Positions 17,105-25,598 of a DNA stretch of 64,000 bases are shown piece after piece. The notes under the pieces were generated by a model that saw only the letters and a list, made by a program, of their open reading frames with translations, had not been told where the DNA came from and searched no databases. The translations under genes and the position numbers were made by a program. The DNA lies in the NCBI GenBank assembly GCA_963710975.1, contig CAVQCG010000005.1, positions 434,001 to 498,000 on the forward strand, in the 5' to 3' direction. This stretch comes from JBBQXH01 sp963710975. Its GTDB lineage: Bacteria; Actinomycetota; Thermoleophilia; Gaiellales; Gaiellaceae. Numbering within the stretch: the stretch's first letter is position 1; each line of letters begins with the position of its first letter.

Positions 17105-18028
17105 TTAGCTTCGGACGTACGTGTCGAGCAGGCCGTTCAGGACCGGTAGCCCGTCCCAGGTGTCAGACCACGCCTTCGAGCCCATCGGGATCGAGTCCAC
17201 AGCCCACCAGACGCCGTCGTAGCGCTCGGCGAGAACCGGGATCAGCTCGTCGAAGTCGATGATCCCTTCGCCGAAGTTGCACTTCGTCCCGAACATGTTG
17301 AGGCACGTGTTCATGTCGGTGTCGCAGATGTGCATGTGGCCGATCGACCCTGCGGGAAGCATCTTGATGAACTCGATCTGATTCGGGAGCGTCTCGGCCG
17401 GCTGCACGTGGTTGTGGCCGATCACGCCGCAGGCCTGGAAGTGCCCGGTGTCGTACATGAGCTTGAAGTTCGCGTTGCCGACGTCGTTCAGCATCTTGAC
17501 CGTCTCCGACGGCTTGTTGAACGGCTGCAGCGACTCGAGCTCCCAGAGCATCGTGCACCCGACCTCGGCGCCCTTCTCGGCGTGATGCTGGAACGTCTTG
17601 ACGACACGATCCCAGACCGCGTCGTAGTCCGCGTCGTAGGGAAGCGGTCCCGCGGCGCCCGGATCGACGCGCATCCCCGGGATCTCGAGGTCCGCAGCCA
17701 GGTCCAGGTAGCTCTCGAAGTACTCGATGTACTCGTCGTAGACCTCCTGGGAGCCCGTCGCCCACGGGAGGCGGAACAGGTCGCCATACGGACCCGGTGC
17801 GATACCGGCGACCTCGAGGCCGAGATCGTCCAGATGCGCCTTCAGCTTCTTCCGGCTGTCCTTGTCCGGGTATCGCTCGACCGTGACGTGATCGAAGAAC
17901 CCACCGAGCTCGACGCCGTCGTAGCCCCACGCGGCGAGCACGGGCAGTACCTGATCGAGCGCCGCGGGCGGGTCGAACCCGAATGCCATGCACCATGTGC
18001 CGCGGCAGACCTTCGCTTCCTTCGCCAT
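17105..18028 (-). CDS. Sugar phosphate isomerase/epimerase (TIM barrel), LacI operon copy 1
   Basis: A 307-residue xylose-isomerase-like barrel starting MAKEAKVCRGTWCMAFGFDP, with GGAGG 6 bases before ATG 18028. Metal-site segments are MLWELESLQPF, KLMYDTGHFQACG, GHMHICDTDMN and WWAVDSIPMGS. It is unusually rich in Cys. It differs clearly from operon copy 2, so the two probably act on different intermediates or form a heteromeric enzyme, as some two-subunit C-glycoside deglycosidases do. That last idea is inference only. Confidence 0.87.
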   Translation of the reverse strand: MAKEAKVCRGTWCMAFGFDPPAALDQVLPVLAAWGYDGVELGGFFDHVTVERYPDKDSRKKLKAHLDDLGLEVAGIAPGPYGDLFRLPWATGSQEVYDEYIEYFESYLDLAADLEIPGMRVDPGAAGPLPYDADYDAVWDRVVKTFQHHAEKGAEVGCTMLWELESLQPFNKPSETVKMLNDVGNANFKLMYDTGHFQACGVIGHNHVQPAETLPNQIEFIKMLPAGSIGHMHICDTDMNTCLNMFGTKCNFGEGIIDFDELIPVLAERYDGVWWAVDSIPMGSKAWSDTWDGLPVLNGLLDTYVRS

Positions 18029-18062
18029 CTGTTGCCTCCTCGTGTTGCTGGTTGCCAATCGT

Positions 18063-18806
18063 CTAGTCCATGTGGAGACCGCCATTCACGTCCACATGCG
18101 CGCCGTGGACGAACTCCGACGCGTCCGACGCGAGCCAGACGACGACGGCGGCGACCTCCTGGGGCGTTCCCGCACGCCCGAGCGGTGTGTTTCCGATGGT
18201 ACGCTCGCGCACCTCGGCGGGCCAGGCGGCGATCATCGGCGTGTCGATGATCCCCGGGTTGACGCAGTTGACCCGGATCCCGTGCTGTCCCGCAAAGCGC
18301 GCGACGGATTTCGTCAGCCCGATCACCCCCGCCTTGGAGGCGGCGTACGACGCACCCGCGGCGAGCCCGCCGACCTGGCCGGCGAGCGAGGCGATGGTCA
18401 CGATCCGCCCCCGGCCGCGCGGAACCATCGACCGAAGCGCCGCCTGGCAGGCGAGGAACGTGCCGCGGAGGTTGACCGCCTGGATCCGGTCCCACTCCTC
18501 GGGAGTGATCTGGTCGAACGGCGTCGCGTGGAAGACGCCAGCGCAGGTGACGAGGACATCGACCGACCCGAACTGCGCCTCGGCGATTTCGACGACCCGG
18601 GCGACATCGTCGGCGTCGGTGACGTCCACGCGGGCGGCCGCCGCACGCTGACCAAGCTCGACGGCCGTCATGCTCGCCGCTGCCTCGTCGAGGTCGGCGA
18701 CGAAGACGTTCGCTCCTTCGGCGGCGAGCCCGGCGCAGCAGGCCCGGCCGATGCCACTCGCCGCGCCGGTCACGAGAGCCGTCTCGCCTGCGAGCTTGGT
18801 GTCCAC
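18063..18806 (-). CDS. Short-chain dehydrogenase/reductase
   Basis: A 247-residue classical SDR: LAGETALVTGAASGIGRACC (cofactor loop), VTCAGVFHATPF (NAG variant), TIASLAGQ and YAASKAGVIGL (Ser, Tyr, Lys), and GIRVNCVNPGIIDTPM. VADLDE after strand 2 indicates NAD preference. The GTG at 18806 lies 2 bases after the VOC gene's stop; another GTG at 18830, overlapping the VOC gene, is also possible. Fourth gene of the LacI operon, probably a sugar-acid or alcohol dehydrogenase. Confidence 0.88.
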   Translation of the reverse strand: MDTKLAGETALVTGAASGIGRACCAGLAAEGANVFVADLDEAAASMTAVELGQRAAAARVDVTDADDVARVVEIAEAQFGSVDVLVTCAGVFHATPFDQITPEEWDRIQAVNLRGTFLACQAALRSMVPRGRGRIVTIASLAGQVGGLAAGASYAASKAGVIGLTKSVARFAGQHGIRVNCVNPGIIDTPMIAAWPAEVRERTIGNTPLGRAGTPQEVAAVVVWLASDASEFVHGAHVDVNGGLHMD

Positions 18807-18808
18807 CG

Positions 18809-19273
18809 CTACACCGCCTCGCCGGGCCACGGCCGCACGAGCTGCACGAGCTCGACCGCGTTGCCGTCGGGGTCCTCGACGTAGAGGGCTTTCCCCCCGT
18901 CGTTCGGCCCCCCCACGACTGTGACGGGCCCGGCCGAGCGCATCGTGACGCCGCTGTCGCGGAGCCGCCGGTAGTCCGCCTCGATGTCGTCGGTCACGAA
19001 GCAGAGGTGTGCGCTCCCCGTGTGGTTCGGCTCGCGCGAGCGTGTCTCCCCGCCGGGCTCGGGGTACTCGAGCAGCTCGAAGTTCACACCCCAGCCGCGG
19101 AGATGGACGATTCGGACACGGGCGCCGGTCACGCCGGTCACCTTCTCCGTGAATCCGCCTGGCGGGATCTCCCGGTCTGACACGAGGTGCATGCCGAAGT
19201 GCTCGCCGTAGAAGGCAGCCTGACGATCAGCGTCTGCAGTCGTGATCTCGAAGTGGTGGAAGCCGGTGATCAC
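18809..19273 (-). CDS. VOC-family protein (glyoxalase/dioxygenase superfamily)
   Basis: A 154-residue vicinal-oxygen-chelate protein: GFHHFEITTADADRQAAFYG, ELLEYPEPGGE, TGSAHLCFVTDDI, and KALYVEDPDGNAVELVQL. The paired beta-alpha-beta-beta-beta units and the His/Glu metal positions are recognisable. The family includes glyoxalases, epimerases and ring-cleaving dioxygenases. Its GTG start (19273) overlaps the TGA of the enolase-superfamily gene (GTGA), which suggests a linked catabolic step such as epimerisation of the dehydratase substrate or product. Confidence 0.87.
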   Translation of the reverse strand: MITGFHHFEITTADADRQAAFYGEHFGMHLVSDREIPPGGFTEKVTGVTGARVRIVHLRGWGVNFELLEYPEPGGETRSREPNHTGSAHLCFVTDDIEADYRRLRDSGVTMRSAGPVTVVGGPNDGGKALYVEDPDGNAVELVQLVRPWPGEAV

Positions 19274-20436
19274 GCCGCCGCTCCGACGCTGTGGCGCTCG
19301 ACGAAGTCCCGGTTCACCTCGAGGCCGAGGCCTGGACGGTCCGAGAGCAGCACCTCGCCGTTCACGATCTCGGGCCGGACGTCGAAGAGCCCGTCCCAGA
19401 CCGGATCCCGGACCGGGTTCGGAAACACCTCGAGGATGAAGCCGTTCTCGGCCGCCGCAACCAGATGTCCGTGGATCTGGGGGTCGTGATGGGGCGCCAT
19501 CTGGACGCCGTGGTGCGATGCGTAGGCCGCGACGCGAAGCCACTCCGTCACGCCTCCGGCACGGGTGCAGTCGAACTGCATGTAGCGGATCGGCGTGTTG
19601 TCGATCAGGTCTCGGCAGCCGAAGCGGTGCAGCTCCCGCTCACCGCTCGCCAGCGGGATCGAGGTCTGTGCACCCACTCGCGCGAGGCCGAAGACGGGGT
19701 CGAACCAGGCGACCGGCTCCTCGAGCCACCGGATCTCGAAGGGCTCGAATGCCCGCGCCGCCTCGATCGCCGTCGGGACGTCGTAGGCCGAGTTCGCGTC
19801 GAGCATGATCGCGCAGTCTGGCAGCGCCTCGCGAACCGCCGCTATGCGCTCCACGTCCTCGGCTACCGACAGGCCGCCGACCTTCATCTTCACCGCCGTG
19901 AACCCGAGCTCCGCGTAGCCGCACATCTCGTCGACGAGCCCCGCGACGAAGGCCTCCCCGTCCGGCCCATAGTACCCGCCGCTCGCGTAGGCCGGCACCG
20001 CCGACCGCCGACCGCCGAGGAGCTTCCAGAGCGGCATCCGGGCGACCTGTGCCTTGAGATCCCAGAGGGCGATGTCGATGCCGGCGATGGCAGCCATGAG
20101 CTGGGGCTTCCCGCCGGATCCGAAGTGCGGCTGACCGTCCGCCGCGCCGAAACGGGCCGCTTCGCGGCTGTAGGTCGACCTGAAGAGCAGGTCGTACAGG
20201 CGCTCGTGGTCGAGCGCGTCCTCGCGGAGGAGCAGCGCGCGGAAGTGCCCCAGCATCTCGACGATCTCGGCCTGAGGGCGACCGTGAATCTCGCCGATGC
20301 CCACCAGCCCGTCATCCGTCTCGACCTCGACGAGGATCTCGGCGGCGACCGTGTACGGCTCGAGCGACATCCAGAACGGACGCGCGAGCGGCACCGAGAT
20401 CGGCGAGACTCGGATTTCGGTGATCTCGGTGCTCAT
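19270..20436 (-). CDS. Mandelate racemase/muconate-lactonizing enzyme family dehydratase
   Basis: A 388-residue enolase-superfamily protein. The capping domain ends near PQLMAAIAGIDIALWDLKAQ. The barrel carries FTAVKMKVGG (KxK), MLDANSAYD (first metal Asp), IRWLEEPVAW (Glu), LASGERELHRF (Glu) and QMAPHHDPQIHGH (His region). These are the signatures of acid-sugar dehydratases and related enzymes; the precise sugar acid cannot be told. ATG 20436 overlaps the LacI stop (ATGA), making it the first enzyme gene of the operon and a good candidate for the committed dehydration step. Confidence 0.9.
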   Translation of the reverse strand: MSTEITEIRVSPISVPLARPFWMSLEPYTVAAEILVEVETDDGLVGIGEIHGRPQAEIVEMLGHFRALLLREDALDHERLYDLLFRSTYSREAARFGAADGQPHFGSGGKPQLMAAIAGIDIALWDLKAQVARMPLWKLLGGRRSAVPAYASGGYYGPDGEAFVAGLVDEMCGYAELGFTAVKMKVGGLSVAEDVERIAAVREALPDCAIMLDANSAYDVPTAIEAARAFEPFEIRWLEEPVAWFDPVFGLARVGAQTSIPLASGERELHRFGCRDLIDNTPIRYMQFDCTRAGGVTEWLRVAAYASHHGVQMAPHHDPQIHGHLVAAAENGFILEVFPNPVRDPVWDGLFDVRPEIVNGEVLLSDRPGLGLEVNRDFVERHSVGAAA

Positions 20437-21449
20437 GCGCGATTCGACGCAGGCGGCGCGGAGCTCTCGCGACGGACGAACGTGGTCGGAACGATGGCCT
20501 GCTGAGGAGCGCCGTACGGGTCGTCGAGCCTGCCGAGCAACAGCTTGGCGGCAGCCCGGCCCATCTCCATCGCGTCTCGGCCGATGACGTCGATCGGCGG
20601 CTCGTGAAGCCTCGTGACGTCGACGTCGTCACAGGTGACGAGGGAGATGTCGGCCGGGACACGGAGTCCGTGCTCGCGCACGGCGAGCACGACGCCGACG
20701 AAGATCTGGTTGCTCCCGGAGATGATCGCCGTCGGAGGATCGTCCATCACGAGCAGCTCACGCATGGCCAGGTACCCCGTCTCGGAGCTCAGTTCACCGA
20801 CGCGGACGAGGCGATCGTCGAGAGGCATCTCCCGCAGCTCGAAATGGGCTCGGAAGGCTTCGACGCGAACCCGGCTCCCGCGCTGACCCTGGCTCCCGGC
20901 GATCAGAGCGATACGGCGGTGACCGAGGCCGAGCAGGTGGTCGAGCGCACTCGCCATGCCGGCCGCGTGGTCGGGCAGTACCGCCTCGGACCGAGAGCCC
21001 GGGCACTCACGGTCGAGCAACACGCTGGCGCGGAACGACGCCAGCGCGTCAGCCACCCACGACTCGCGCTCGTCGACGAGCGCGATCATCAGTCCATCGA
21101 CCCTGCGCTGACGGAGCGCCGCGATCGCATCGGCCTCGCGACCGGCATCGTGCTGCGAGTTCGCGAGCACGAGCGAGTATCCGCGCTCGTAGAGCGAGAG
21201 GTCGGCACCCTTCGCGATCGCCGAGAAGAGCGGGTTCGCGAAGTCGTCGACGACGAATCCGACTGCAAGACTCGTTCCGGTTCGCATCGTCCGCGCCGCG
21301 CCGTCGGGCCGGTAGTCGAGGTGCTCCATGGCCTCGACGACACGGGATCGAGCTGCTTCGCTGACGAAGGGATAGTCGTTCAGCACGCGGGACACCGTCG
21401 AGACGGAAACCTGGGCGCGCTCGGCTACTTCCTTGATCGTGGGGGGCAT
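20433..21449 (-). CDS. LacI-family transcriptional repressor
   Basis: A 338-residue LacI/GalR regulator. The N-terminal HTH reads MPPTIKEVAERAQVSVSTVS, followed by the hinge segment VLNDYPFVSEAARSRV and LDYRPDGAARTM. The ligand-binding periplasmic-type domain follows (TSLAVGFVVDDFANPLFSAI; ALDHLLGLGHRRIALIAG; AIISGSNQIFVGVV). ATG 21449 is chosen because the HTH homology begins exactly there. The open frame upstream lies antisense to the HDAC-like gene. As first gene of a nine-gene operon with a cre-like site 10 bases upstream, it most likely represses its own operon until a sugar or sugar acid binds. Confidence 0.93.
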   Translation of the reverse strand: MPPTIKEVAERAQVSVSTVSRVLNDYPFVSEAARSRVVEAMEHLDYRPDGAARTMRTGTSLAVGFVVDDFANPLFSAIAKGADLSLYERGYSLVLANSQHDAGREADAIAALRQRRVDGLMIALVDERESWVADALASFRASVLLDRECPGSRSEAVLPDHAAGMASALDHLLGLGHRRIALIAGSQGQRGSRVRVEAFRAHFELREMPLDDRLVRVGELSSETGYLAMRELLVMDDPPTAIISGSNQIFVGVVLAVREHGLRVPADISLVTCDDVDVTRLHEPPIDVIGRDAMEMGRAAAKLLLGRLDDPYGAPQQAIVPTTFVRRESSAPPASNRA

Positions 21450-21459
21450 TGGCAGCGGG

Positions 21460-21475
21460 TTGGTAACGATTTCAA
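21460..21475 (-). promoter_or_regulatory. LacI-family operator (cre-like), upstream of lacI operon
   Basis: On the minus strand the sequence TTGAAATCGTTACCAA matches every position of the LacI-family/cre consensus WTGNAANCGNWNNCAW, with the central CG and the TTG...CAA ends symmetrical. It ends 10 bases before the repressor's start codon and about 65 bases from the divergent HDAC-like gene. It is therefore placed to autoregulate the operon and possibly the divergent gene. The match is seen directly; binding is inference. Confidence 0.7.
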
Positions 21476-21539
21476 ACGACTCTACTCTGGCCCGAAGCGC
21501 CCGGTCAAGCTCGATCGTTCGTGCCATGATGTCACGCCC

Positions 21540-22394
21540 ATGGAGCTCATTTCCCATCCCGATTTCGCCGAGCTGCACCCCACGGGCGATCACCCAGAGA
21601 ACGGCGAGCGGCTGCGGGTGCTTCAGGAGTCGTTCCCGGCGTTCACGAGGCCACGCGCCGCCACCGTGGACGAGGTCTGCGCCTGCCACGAGCGTGACTA
21701 TGTCCAGATCCTGCGCGCGGTCTCCGAGAGCGGTCGCACCGTGCGGCTCGATGCGGACACGGTGTGTACTCCGACGAGCTACTCCCTCGCGCTTCTGGGG
21801 GCCGGTGCGGCGATCGAGGCGGCAGAGCGCGGTGGCTTCGCGCTCGTACGGCCGCCAGGGCATCATGCGCTCCCCGACAGGGCGATGGGTTTCTGTCTCC
21901 TCGGCAACGTAGCGATCGCCGCGAGATTCGCGCAGCGCGAGCTCGGGCTCGCGCGCATCGCAATCCTCGACTGGGATGTCCACCACGGGAACGGAACACA
22001 GGCGATCTTCTGGGACGACCCGTCCGTCCTGTTCGTGTCGCTCCATCGCTGGCCCTACTACCCAGGCTCCGGCGGGCCCGACGAGCAGAACGAGACAACC
22101 GTCAACGTACCGCTTCCCGCAGCAAGCGGTGATCAGGAATATCTCGACGCGTTCGAGCGCACGGTCGAGCCCGCAGTGTCGGCCTTCGAGCCCGATCTGA
22201 TCTTGGTATCGGCCGGCTTCGACGCAGCCGACGGCGATCCGCTCGGTGGCATGCTCGTGTCCGCCGACGGATTCCGCGAGCTGGCTCGCCGGACGCGCGG
22301 CCTGTGCGAGCGGATCGCCGCCGTGCTCGAGGGCGGGTACGACGCCGAGACGCTTCCCCGGCTGGTCGGCGCGTCGCTCGAGGGATTCGGCTGA
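21540..22394 (+). CDS. Histone-deacetylase-family (acetoin utilization/acetylpolyamine-type) hydrolase
   Basis: A 284-residue class II HDAC-fold hydrolase. Active-site elements are complete: RPPGHHAL (His pair), AILDWDVHHGNGTQ (zinc Asp and His), LVSAGFDAADGDPLGG (second zinc Asp) and VLEGGYD (Gly-Gly-Tyr). Bacterial members deacetylate polyamines, acetoin-related substrates or proteins. It is divergent from the LacI repressor across about 90 bases, so it might share the operator. ATG 21540 begins MELISHPDFAELHPTGDHPE, matching the family start. Confidence 0.92.
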   Translation: MELISHPDFAELHPTGDHPENGERLRVLQESFPAFTRPRAATVDEVCACHERDYVQILRAVSESGRTVRLDADTVCTPTSYSLALLGAGAAIEAAERGGFALVRPPGHHALPDRAMGFCLLGNVAIAARFAQRELGLARIAILDWDVHHGNGTQAIFWDDPSVLFVSLHRWPYYPGSGGPDEQNETTVNVPLPAASGDQEYLDAFERTVEPAVSAFEPDLILVSAGFDAADGDPLGGMLVSADGFRELARRTRGLCERIAAVLEGGYDAETLPRLVGASLEGFG

Positions 22395-22475
22395 CAGAGG
22401 CGGTCTTGCTCGACCACGGGGCGAGCCGCGCGACGGTTCGAGGCCCAACGAAGCCGTCCCGTGGGCTAGTGTCGA

Positions 22476-24344
22476 GTGGTGCGCTCGCTCGTACTCCTCT
22501 GCCTCGCCGTCACGCTGGCCGTGATCGGCGTGGAGACGCAGACCGCCACGGCGGCCAGTACCGGGCCCGTGCCGGACGCGCCGACGATGCAGCAGCGTCT
22601 CGCTCAGCTGGGAGGCAAGCCCTGCCCGGACGACAGCGAGTTCACGTGCGTCACGCTCACCGTCCCCGTCGACCACTTCGCACCGTCCGACACGCGGACG
22701 CTCGACGTCGTGTTCGCCGTCCTCCCGGCGACCGGGGAGAGCAAGGGACTGTTCGTCACTGCGACGGGCGGCCCCGGGAGCGCCGGGATCGCATCCGCGG
22801 ACTCGTATACCTCGTACTTCGCAGACTCGATCCGAAGGCGCTTCGACATCGTCTTCTTCGACCAGCGCGGTATCGGCCTGTCGGGTGGCCTCACCTGCCC
22901 GACCGCGGCCGCCGTCTACTACCGGTCGGAGGCTCCGCCGATCGAGGCCGCATCCAGCTTCAGTGCTGCCTGTGTAGACGAGATGGGCACGCCGTCGATC
23001 CTCCCCTACGTCGGCACCGACCAGGCGATCGAGGACCTGGAGACCTTTCGGAATGCCGTCGGCTCCCCGAAGATGTGGCTGTACGGGGAAAGCTACGGGA
23101 CGCAGTACGCGCAGACCTACGCGGCCGCTCACCCCGATGCCCTCGGCGGCTTGATCATCGACGGAGTCGTCGATCTGACGTTGACGGGGCCCGAGTTCTG
23201 GGCCGACGCCGCCGGCTCGTTCGAGCGTGTGCTCGACGGGACGCTCACGTCCTGCGATCGACGACCCCGCTGCCGAAAGGACGCGGGGGGCAGCGCCGGG
23301 ACGGTGTACGACGAGCTCGCAGCGAAGCTCGAAACCGGGCCCCTGAGCATCACGTTTCCGCTCCCGTCAGGCGGAACAGAACGTCGTCAGCTCTCTCTCG
23401 CCGACCTGCAGACGGTCGCGAGCGCACAGATCTACGGCGAATCGGATCGGATGCTCCTCCAGAGGGCAATCGCGGCCGCCGGACGCGGTGATCTCGTTCC
23501 GCTGCTGCGTCTCCTCTACGCGGATCTCGTCGTCGATCCCGAGACGCTCGCAGCAATCCCCGACCCGAGCTACTCCGACGGGATGTATTACGGCGTCGAC
23601 TGCCAGGACTACGCCTACTACGAGGGAACGCCGGCGGAGCGCGCCACGCAATACGTCCAGGGTGCGGCCGCCGTCGGCCAGCAGTACCCACGGCTTGGCG
23701 AGGCGATCTACCTGTCTGACCTCCCGTGCGCGTTCTGGGCGGATGCTCGCCAGGATCCCGAGCGGCCGCCGGCACTCGTCGCGGAGGGCGTGCCTGCCCT
23801 CGTCCTCGTTGCGACGGGCGACCCGATCACACCTGTGGGGGAGGGCGAAAGCGTCTTCCGCCGGCTTGATGACGGGTACCTCGTCACCACCAATGGCGGC
23901 CCCCACGTGACCTTCGGACGCGGTATCCCTTGTCCGGACGATCTCGTGACCCGATTCCTGGTGAGCGGCACCACACCAGGAGCGCGCGAGTCGACGTGTC
24001 CTGGACGCCTCGTCGAGGGATACGTTCCGCTGGCGCCCACCACCGCCGCGGCGTTCAGAAATGCGCGGTCAGCGCTCGCCTCGGCCGAGACCGAGATCTC
24101 GTATCTCCCCGAGTACTACTATTGGGACGGAGTGACGCCGACTGCCGCGGGCTGTCCCGTCGGTGGTGGCACGATGCGCATGCGAGAGACAGCTTCCGGT
24201 GCCGGGTTCAGGTTCGTCCGCTGCGGCTTCACCACCGGGGTCGTCATGACAGGAACCGGTTCGTACGACTACGGGCGCGACCGCTTCGTCCTCGACGTGA
24301 CGCTCTCGGGCCGGTTCCACGGACACGTTCGGTACGTGCACTGA
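22476..24344 (+). CDS. Secreted alpha/beta hydrolase, tripeptidyl-aminopeptidase-like
   Basis: A 622-residue exported protein. The signal peptide is VRSLVLLCLAVTLAVIGVET with a TATAA cleavage region. The core alpha/beta hydrolase carries a TATGGPGSAG oxyanion-hole region, the nucleophile elbow WLYGESYGTQYAQTY, and a late acid/base region (VATGDPITPVGEG, TTNGGPHVTFG). This matches the S33/TAP-like peptidases of Actinobacteria, which release N-terminal peptides outside the cell. The C-terminal 120 residues, with extra Cys pairs, are beyond the usual TAP domain and of unknown role. The GTG start has a second GTG directly after it. Its stop overlaps the thioredoxin start. Confidence 0.85.
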   Translation: MVRSLVLLCLAVTLAVIGVETQTATAASTGPVPDAPTMQQRLAQLGGKPCPDDSEFTCVTLTVPVDHFAPSDTRTLDVVFAVLPATGESKGLFVTATGGPGSAGIASADSYTSYFADSIRRRFDIVFFDQRGIGLSGGLTCPTAAAVYYRSEAPPIEAASSFSAACVDEMGTPSILPYVGTDQAIEDLETFRNAVGSPKMWLYGESYGTQYAQTYAAAHPDALGGLIIDGVVDLTLTGPEFWADAAGSFERVLDGTLTSCDRRPRCRKDAGGSAGTVYDELAAKLETGPLSITFPLPSGGTERRQLSLADLQTVASAQIYGESDRMLLQRAIAAAGRGDLVPLLRLLYADLVVDPETLAAIPDPSYSDGMYYGVDCQDYAYYEGTPAERATQYVQGAAAVGQQYPRLGEAIYLSDLPCAFWADARQDPERPPALVAEGVPALVLVATGDPITPVGEGESVFRRLDDGYLVTTNGGPHVTFGRGIPCPDDLVTRFLVSGTTPGARESTCPGRLVEGYVPLAPTTAAAFRNARSALASAETEISYLPEYYYWDGVTPTAAGCPVGGGTMRMRETASGAGFRFVRCGFTTGVVMTGTGSYDYGRDRFVLDVTLSGRFHGHVRYVH

Positions 24345-24907
24345 TGGACGTAACCGACGCAACGTTCGAGACCGACGTCGTCACGCGCTCACATGAGCTC
24401 GCGGTCGTCGTCGATTTCTGGGCGGACTGGTGCGGACCCTGCAAGTCGCTCGCACCCGTTCTCGAACGGGAGATCGCCGAGCGTGCCGACCGGATGACAC
24501 TTGCGAAGGTCGACGTCGACGCAAATCCGGAGGTTGCCGAGGCATACGGGATCCGGAGCATCCCGGCCGTCAAGGCGTTTCGCAACGGGCAAGTCGTGAG
24601 CGAGTTCGTGGGCTCACTCTCCCCGCAGGCGGTTGCCGCCTTCCTCGACGAGCTCTCCGGCCCGTCGAACGCGGAGAAACTCGTCGACGAGCTCGCAACC
24701 AGTGGCGAGTTCCCCGAGATTCTCGGCCCGCTCGTCGAGGGCGACTACGAGCGGGCGCTCGAATGGCTGCTTGCAACGGCCGCCGAGTCCGATCCTGAGC
24801 GACGTGAGCGGATCCGCGAGGTGATGGTCGCCATCTTCCAGGAGCTCGGGCAGGACCACCCGCTGAGCACCACCTATCGAAGACGTCTCGCAACCGCGCT
24901 CTACTAG
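24344..24907 (+). CDS. Thioredoxin-domain protein with C-terminal TPR-like region (CnoX/YbbN type)
   Basis: A 187-residue cytoplasmic protein. Residues 1-105 are a thioredoxin with the active site DFWADWCGPCKSLAP and the cis-Pro loop GIRSIPAVKAF. Residues 110-187 are helical (NAEKLVDELATSGEF; YERALEWLLATAAESDPERR; AIFQELGQDHPLSTTYRRRL), like the TPR-like tail of CnoX/YbbN holdase chaperones. ATG 24344 overlaps the TGA of the secreted hydrolase, so the two are coupled. A hairpin lies 50 bases after the stop. Confidence 0.9.
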   Translation: MDVTDATFETDVVTRSHELAVVVDFWADWCGPCKSLAPVLEREIAERADRMTLAKVDVDANPEVAEAYGIRSIPAVKAFRNGQVVSEFVGSLSPQAVAAFLDELSGPSNAEKLVDELATSGEFPEILGPLVEGDYERALEWLLATAAESDPERRERIREVMVAIFQELGQDHPLSTTYRRRLATALY

Positions 24908-24959
24908 AAGTCGTCGAGTTCGGTCCCGGCACGAACCGGTTCCACGTCGGACACAGAAC

Positions 24960-24974
24960 CGTCTGTTTCAGACG
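24960..24974 (+). terminator. Possible intrinsic terminator after thioredoxin gene
   Basis: CGTCTG-TTT-CAGACG is a perfect 6-bp stem with a 3-base loop, followed by ATGTTTTCT, a weak T-rich tract. It lies 53 bases after the thioredoxin stop and about 85 bases before the next start, and it is AT-richer than its surroundings. The stem is short, so it may instead be an operator for the next gene. Confidence 0.45.
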
Positions 24975-25057
24975 ATGTTTTCTCGTGGTCGCACCCCTAC
25001 CGTTGATATGGACGCGCAGCCCGCGCCCGCCGCGCCGCGAAAGGAGGTGAACCGTGA

Positions 25058-25597
25058 ATGCGACTGCGACATATCGGCGTTCTCTTGGGCGTGATCCTCG
25101 CCAGTGCTACGTGTGCGACGGCTGGGTGGGCGTCAGCCTCGCCGGTTCGAAGCGCGCTCGAGGTGACGGTCACCGACCTCGACCTGAACGGCTCGACTGT
25201 CGGGCGTTCGCGCCGTGCCACATCAGGGCGGCCGGGTCGCTCCTTGCAGGCATCGGGATGCAGGGAGATCGACATCGCAAAGGACGGCAAGAGCTTCCTG
25301 TTCAACAGCCTCGTCTATCGGTGGCACCACTCCAAGCGGTGGTGCTGGTCGAATGGGCGGGTTACCGGAGTCTGGAGCTCCGCCTACGCGACGAACATGG
25401 ACGCCAACTGGTACTACCGCGGACTCGCGGGAAGCACCGGCTACTTCTACGGGAGCAACCAGAGCGGCCACTACTCGTTCCGCGAGGCGGAGATGGAGAA
25501 CTGCGTCCTCAAGTATGGCTGCATCGGAAGCGAGTACCCGTGGATCAAGATCTGGGTGCGCGGAGACGGTAGCTATAGCTGGGAAAGGGGGAACTGA
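25058..25597 (+). CDS. Secreted protein of unknown function
   Basis: A 179-residue protein with a clear export signal (MRLRHIGVLLGVILASATCA, then AGWASAS). It has an exceptionally strong ribosome site: AAGGAGGTGA at 25041-25050, eight bases before ATG 25058. The mature part is rich in Trp, Tyr and Ser (LVYRWHHSKRWCWSNGRVTG, WSSAYATNMDANWYYRGL, CIGSEYPWIKIWV) with about four Cys, suggesting a small disulphide-bonded extracellular beta domain. No family is recognised. It is followed after one base by a one-helix membrane protein in the same transcription unit. Confidence 0.75.
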   Translation: MRLRHIGVLLGVILASATCATAGWASASPVRSALEVTVTDLDLNGSTVGRSRRATSGRPGRSLQASGCREIDIAKDGKSFLFNSLVYRWHHSKRWCWSNGRVTGVWSSAYATNMDANWYYRGLAGSTGYFYGSNQSGHYSFREAEMENCVLKYGCIGSEYPWIKIWVRGDGSYSWERGN

Positions 25598-25598
25598 C

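Noticed and set aside
21450..23132. A long N-terminal extension of the LacI frame
   Set aside because: It lies antisense to the HDAC-like and peptidase genes, contains no domain, and the HTH begins exactly at ATG 21449.
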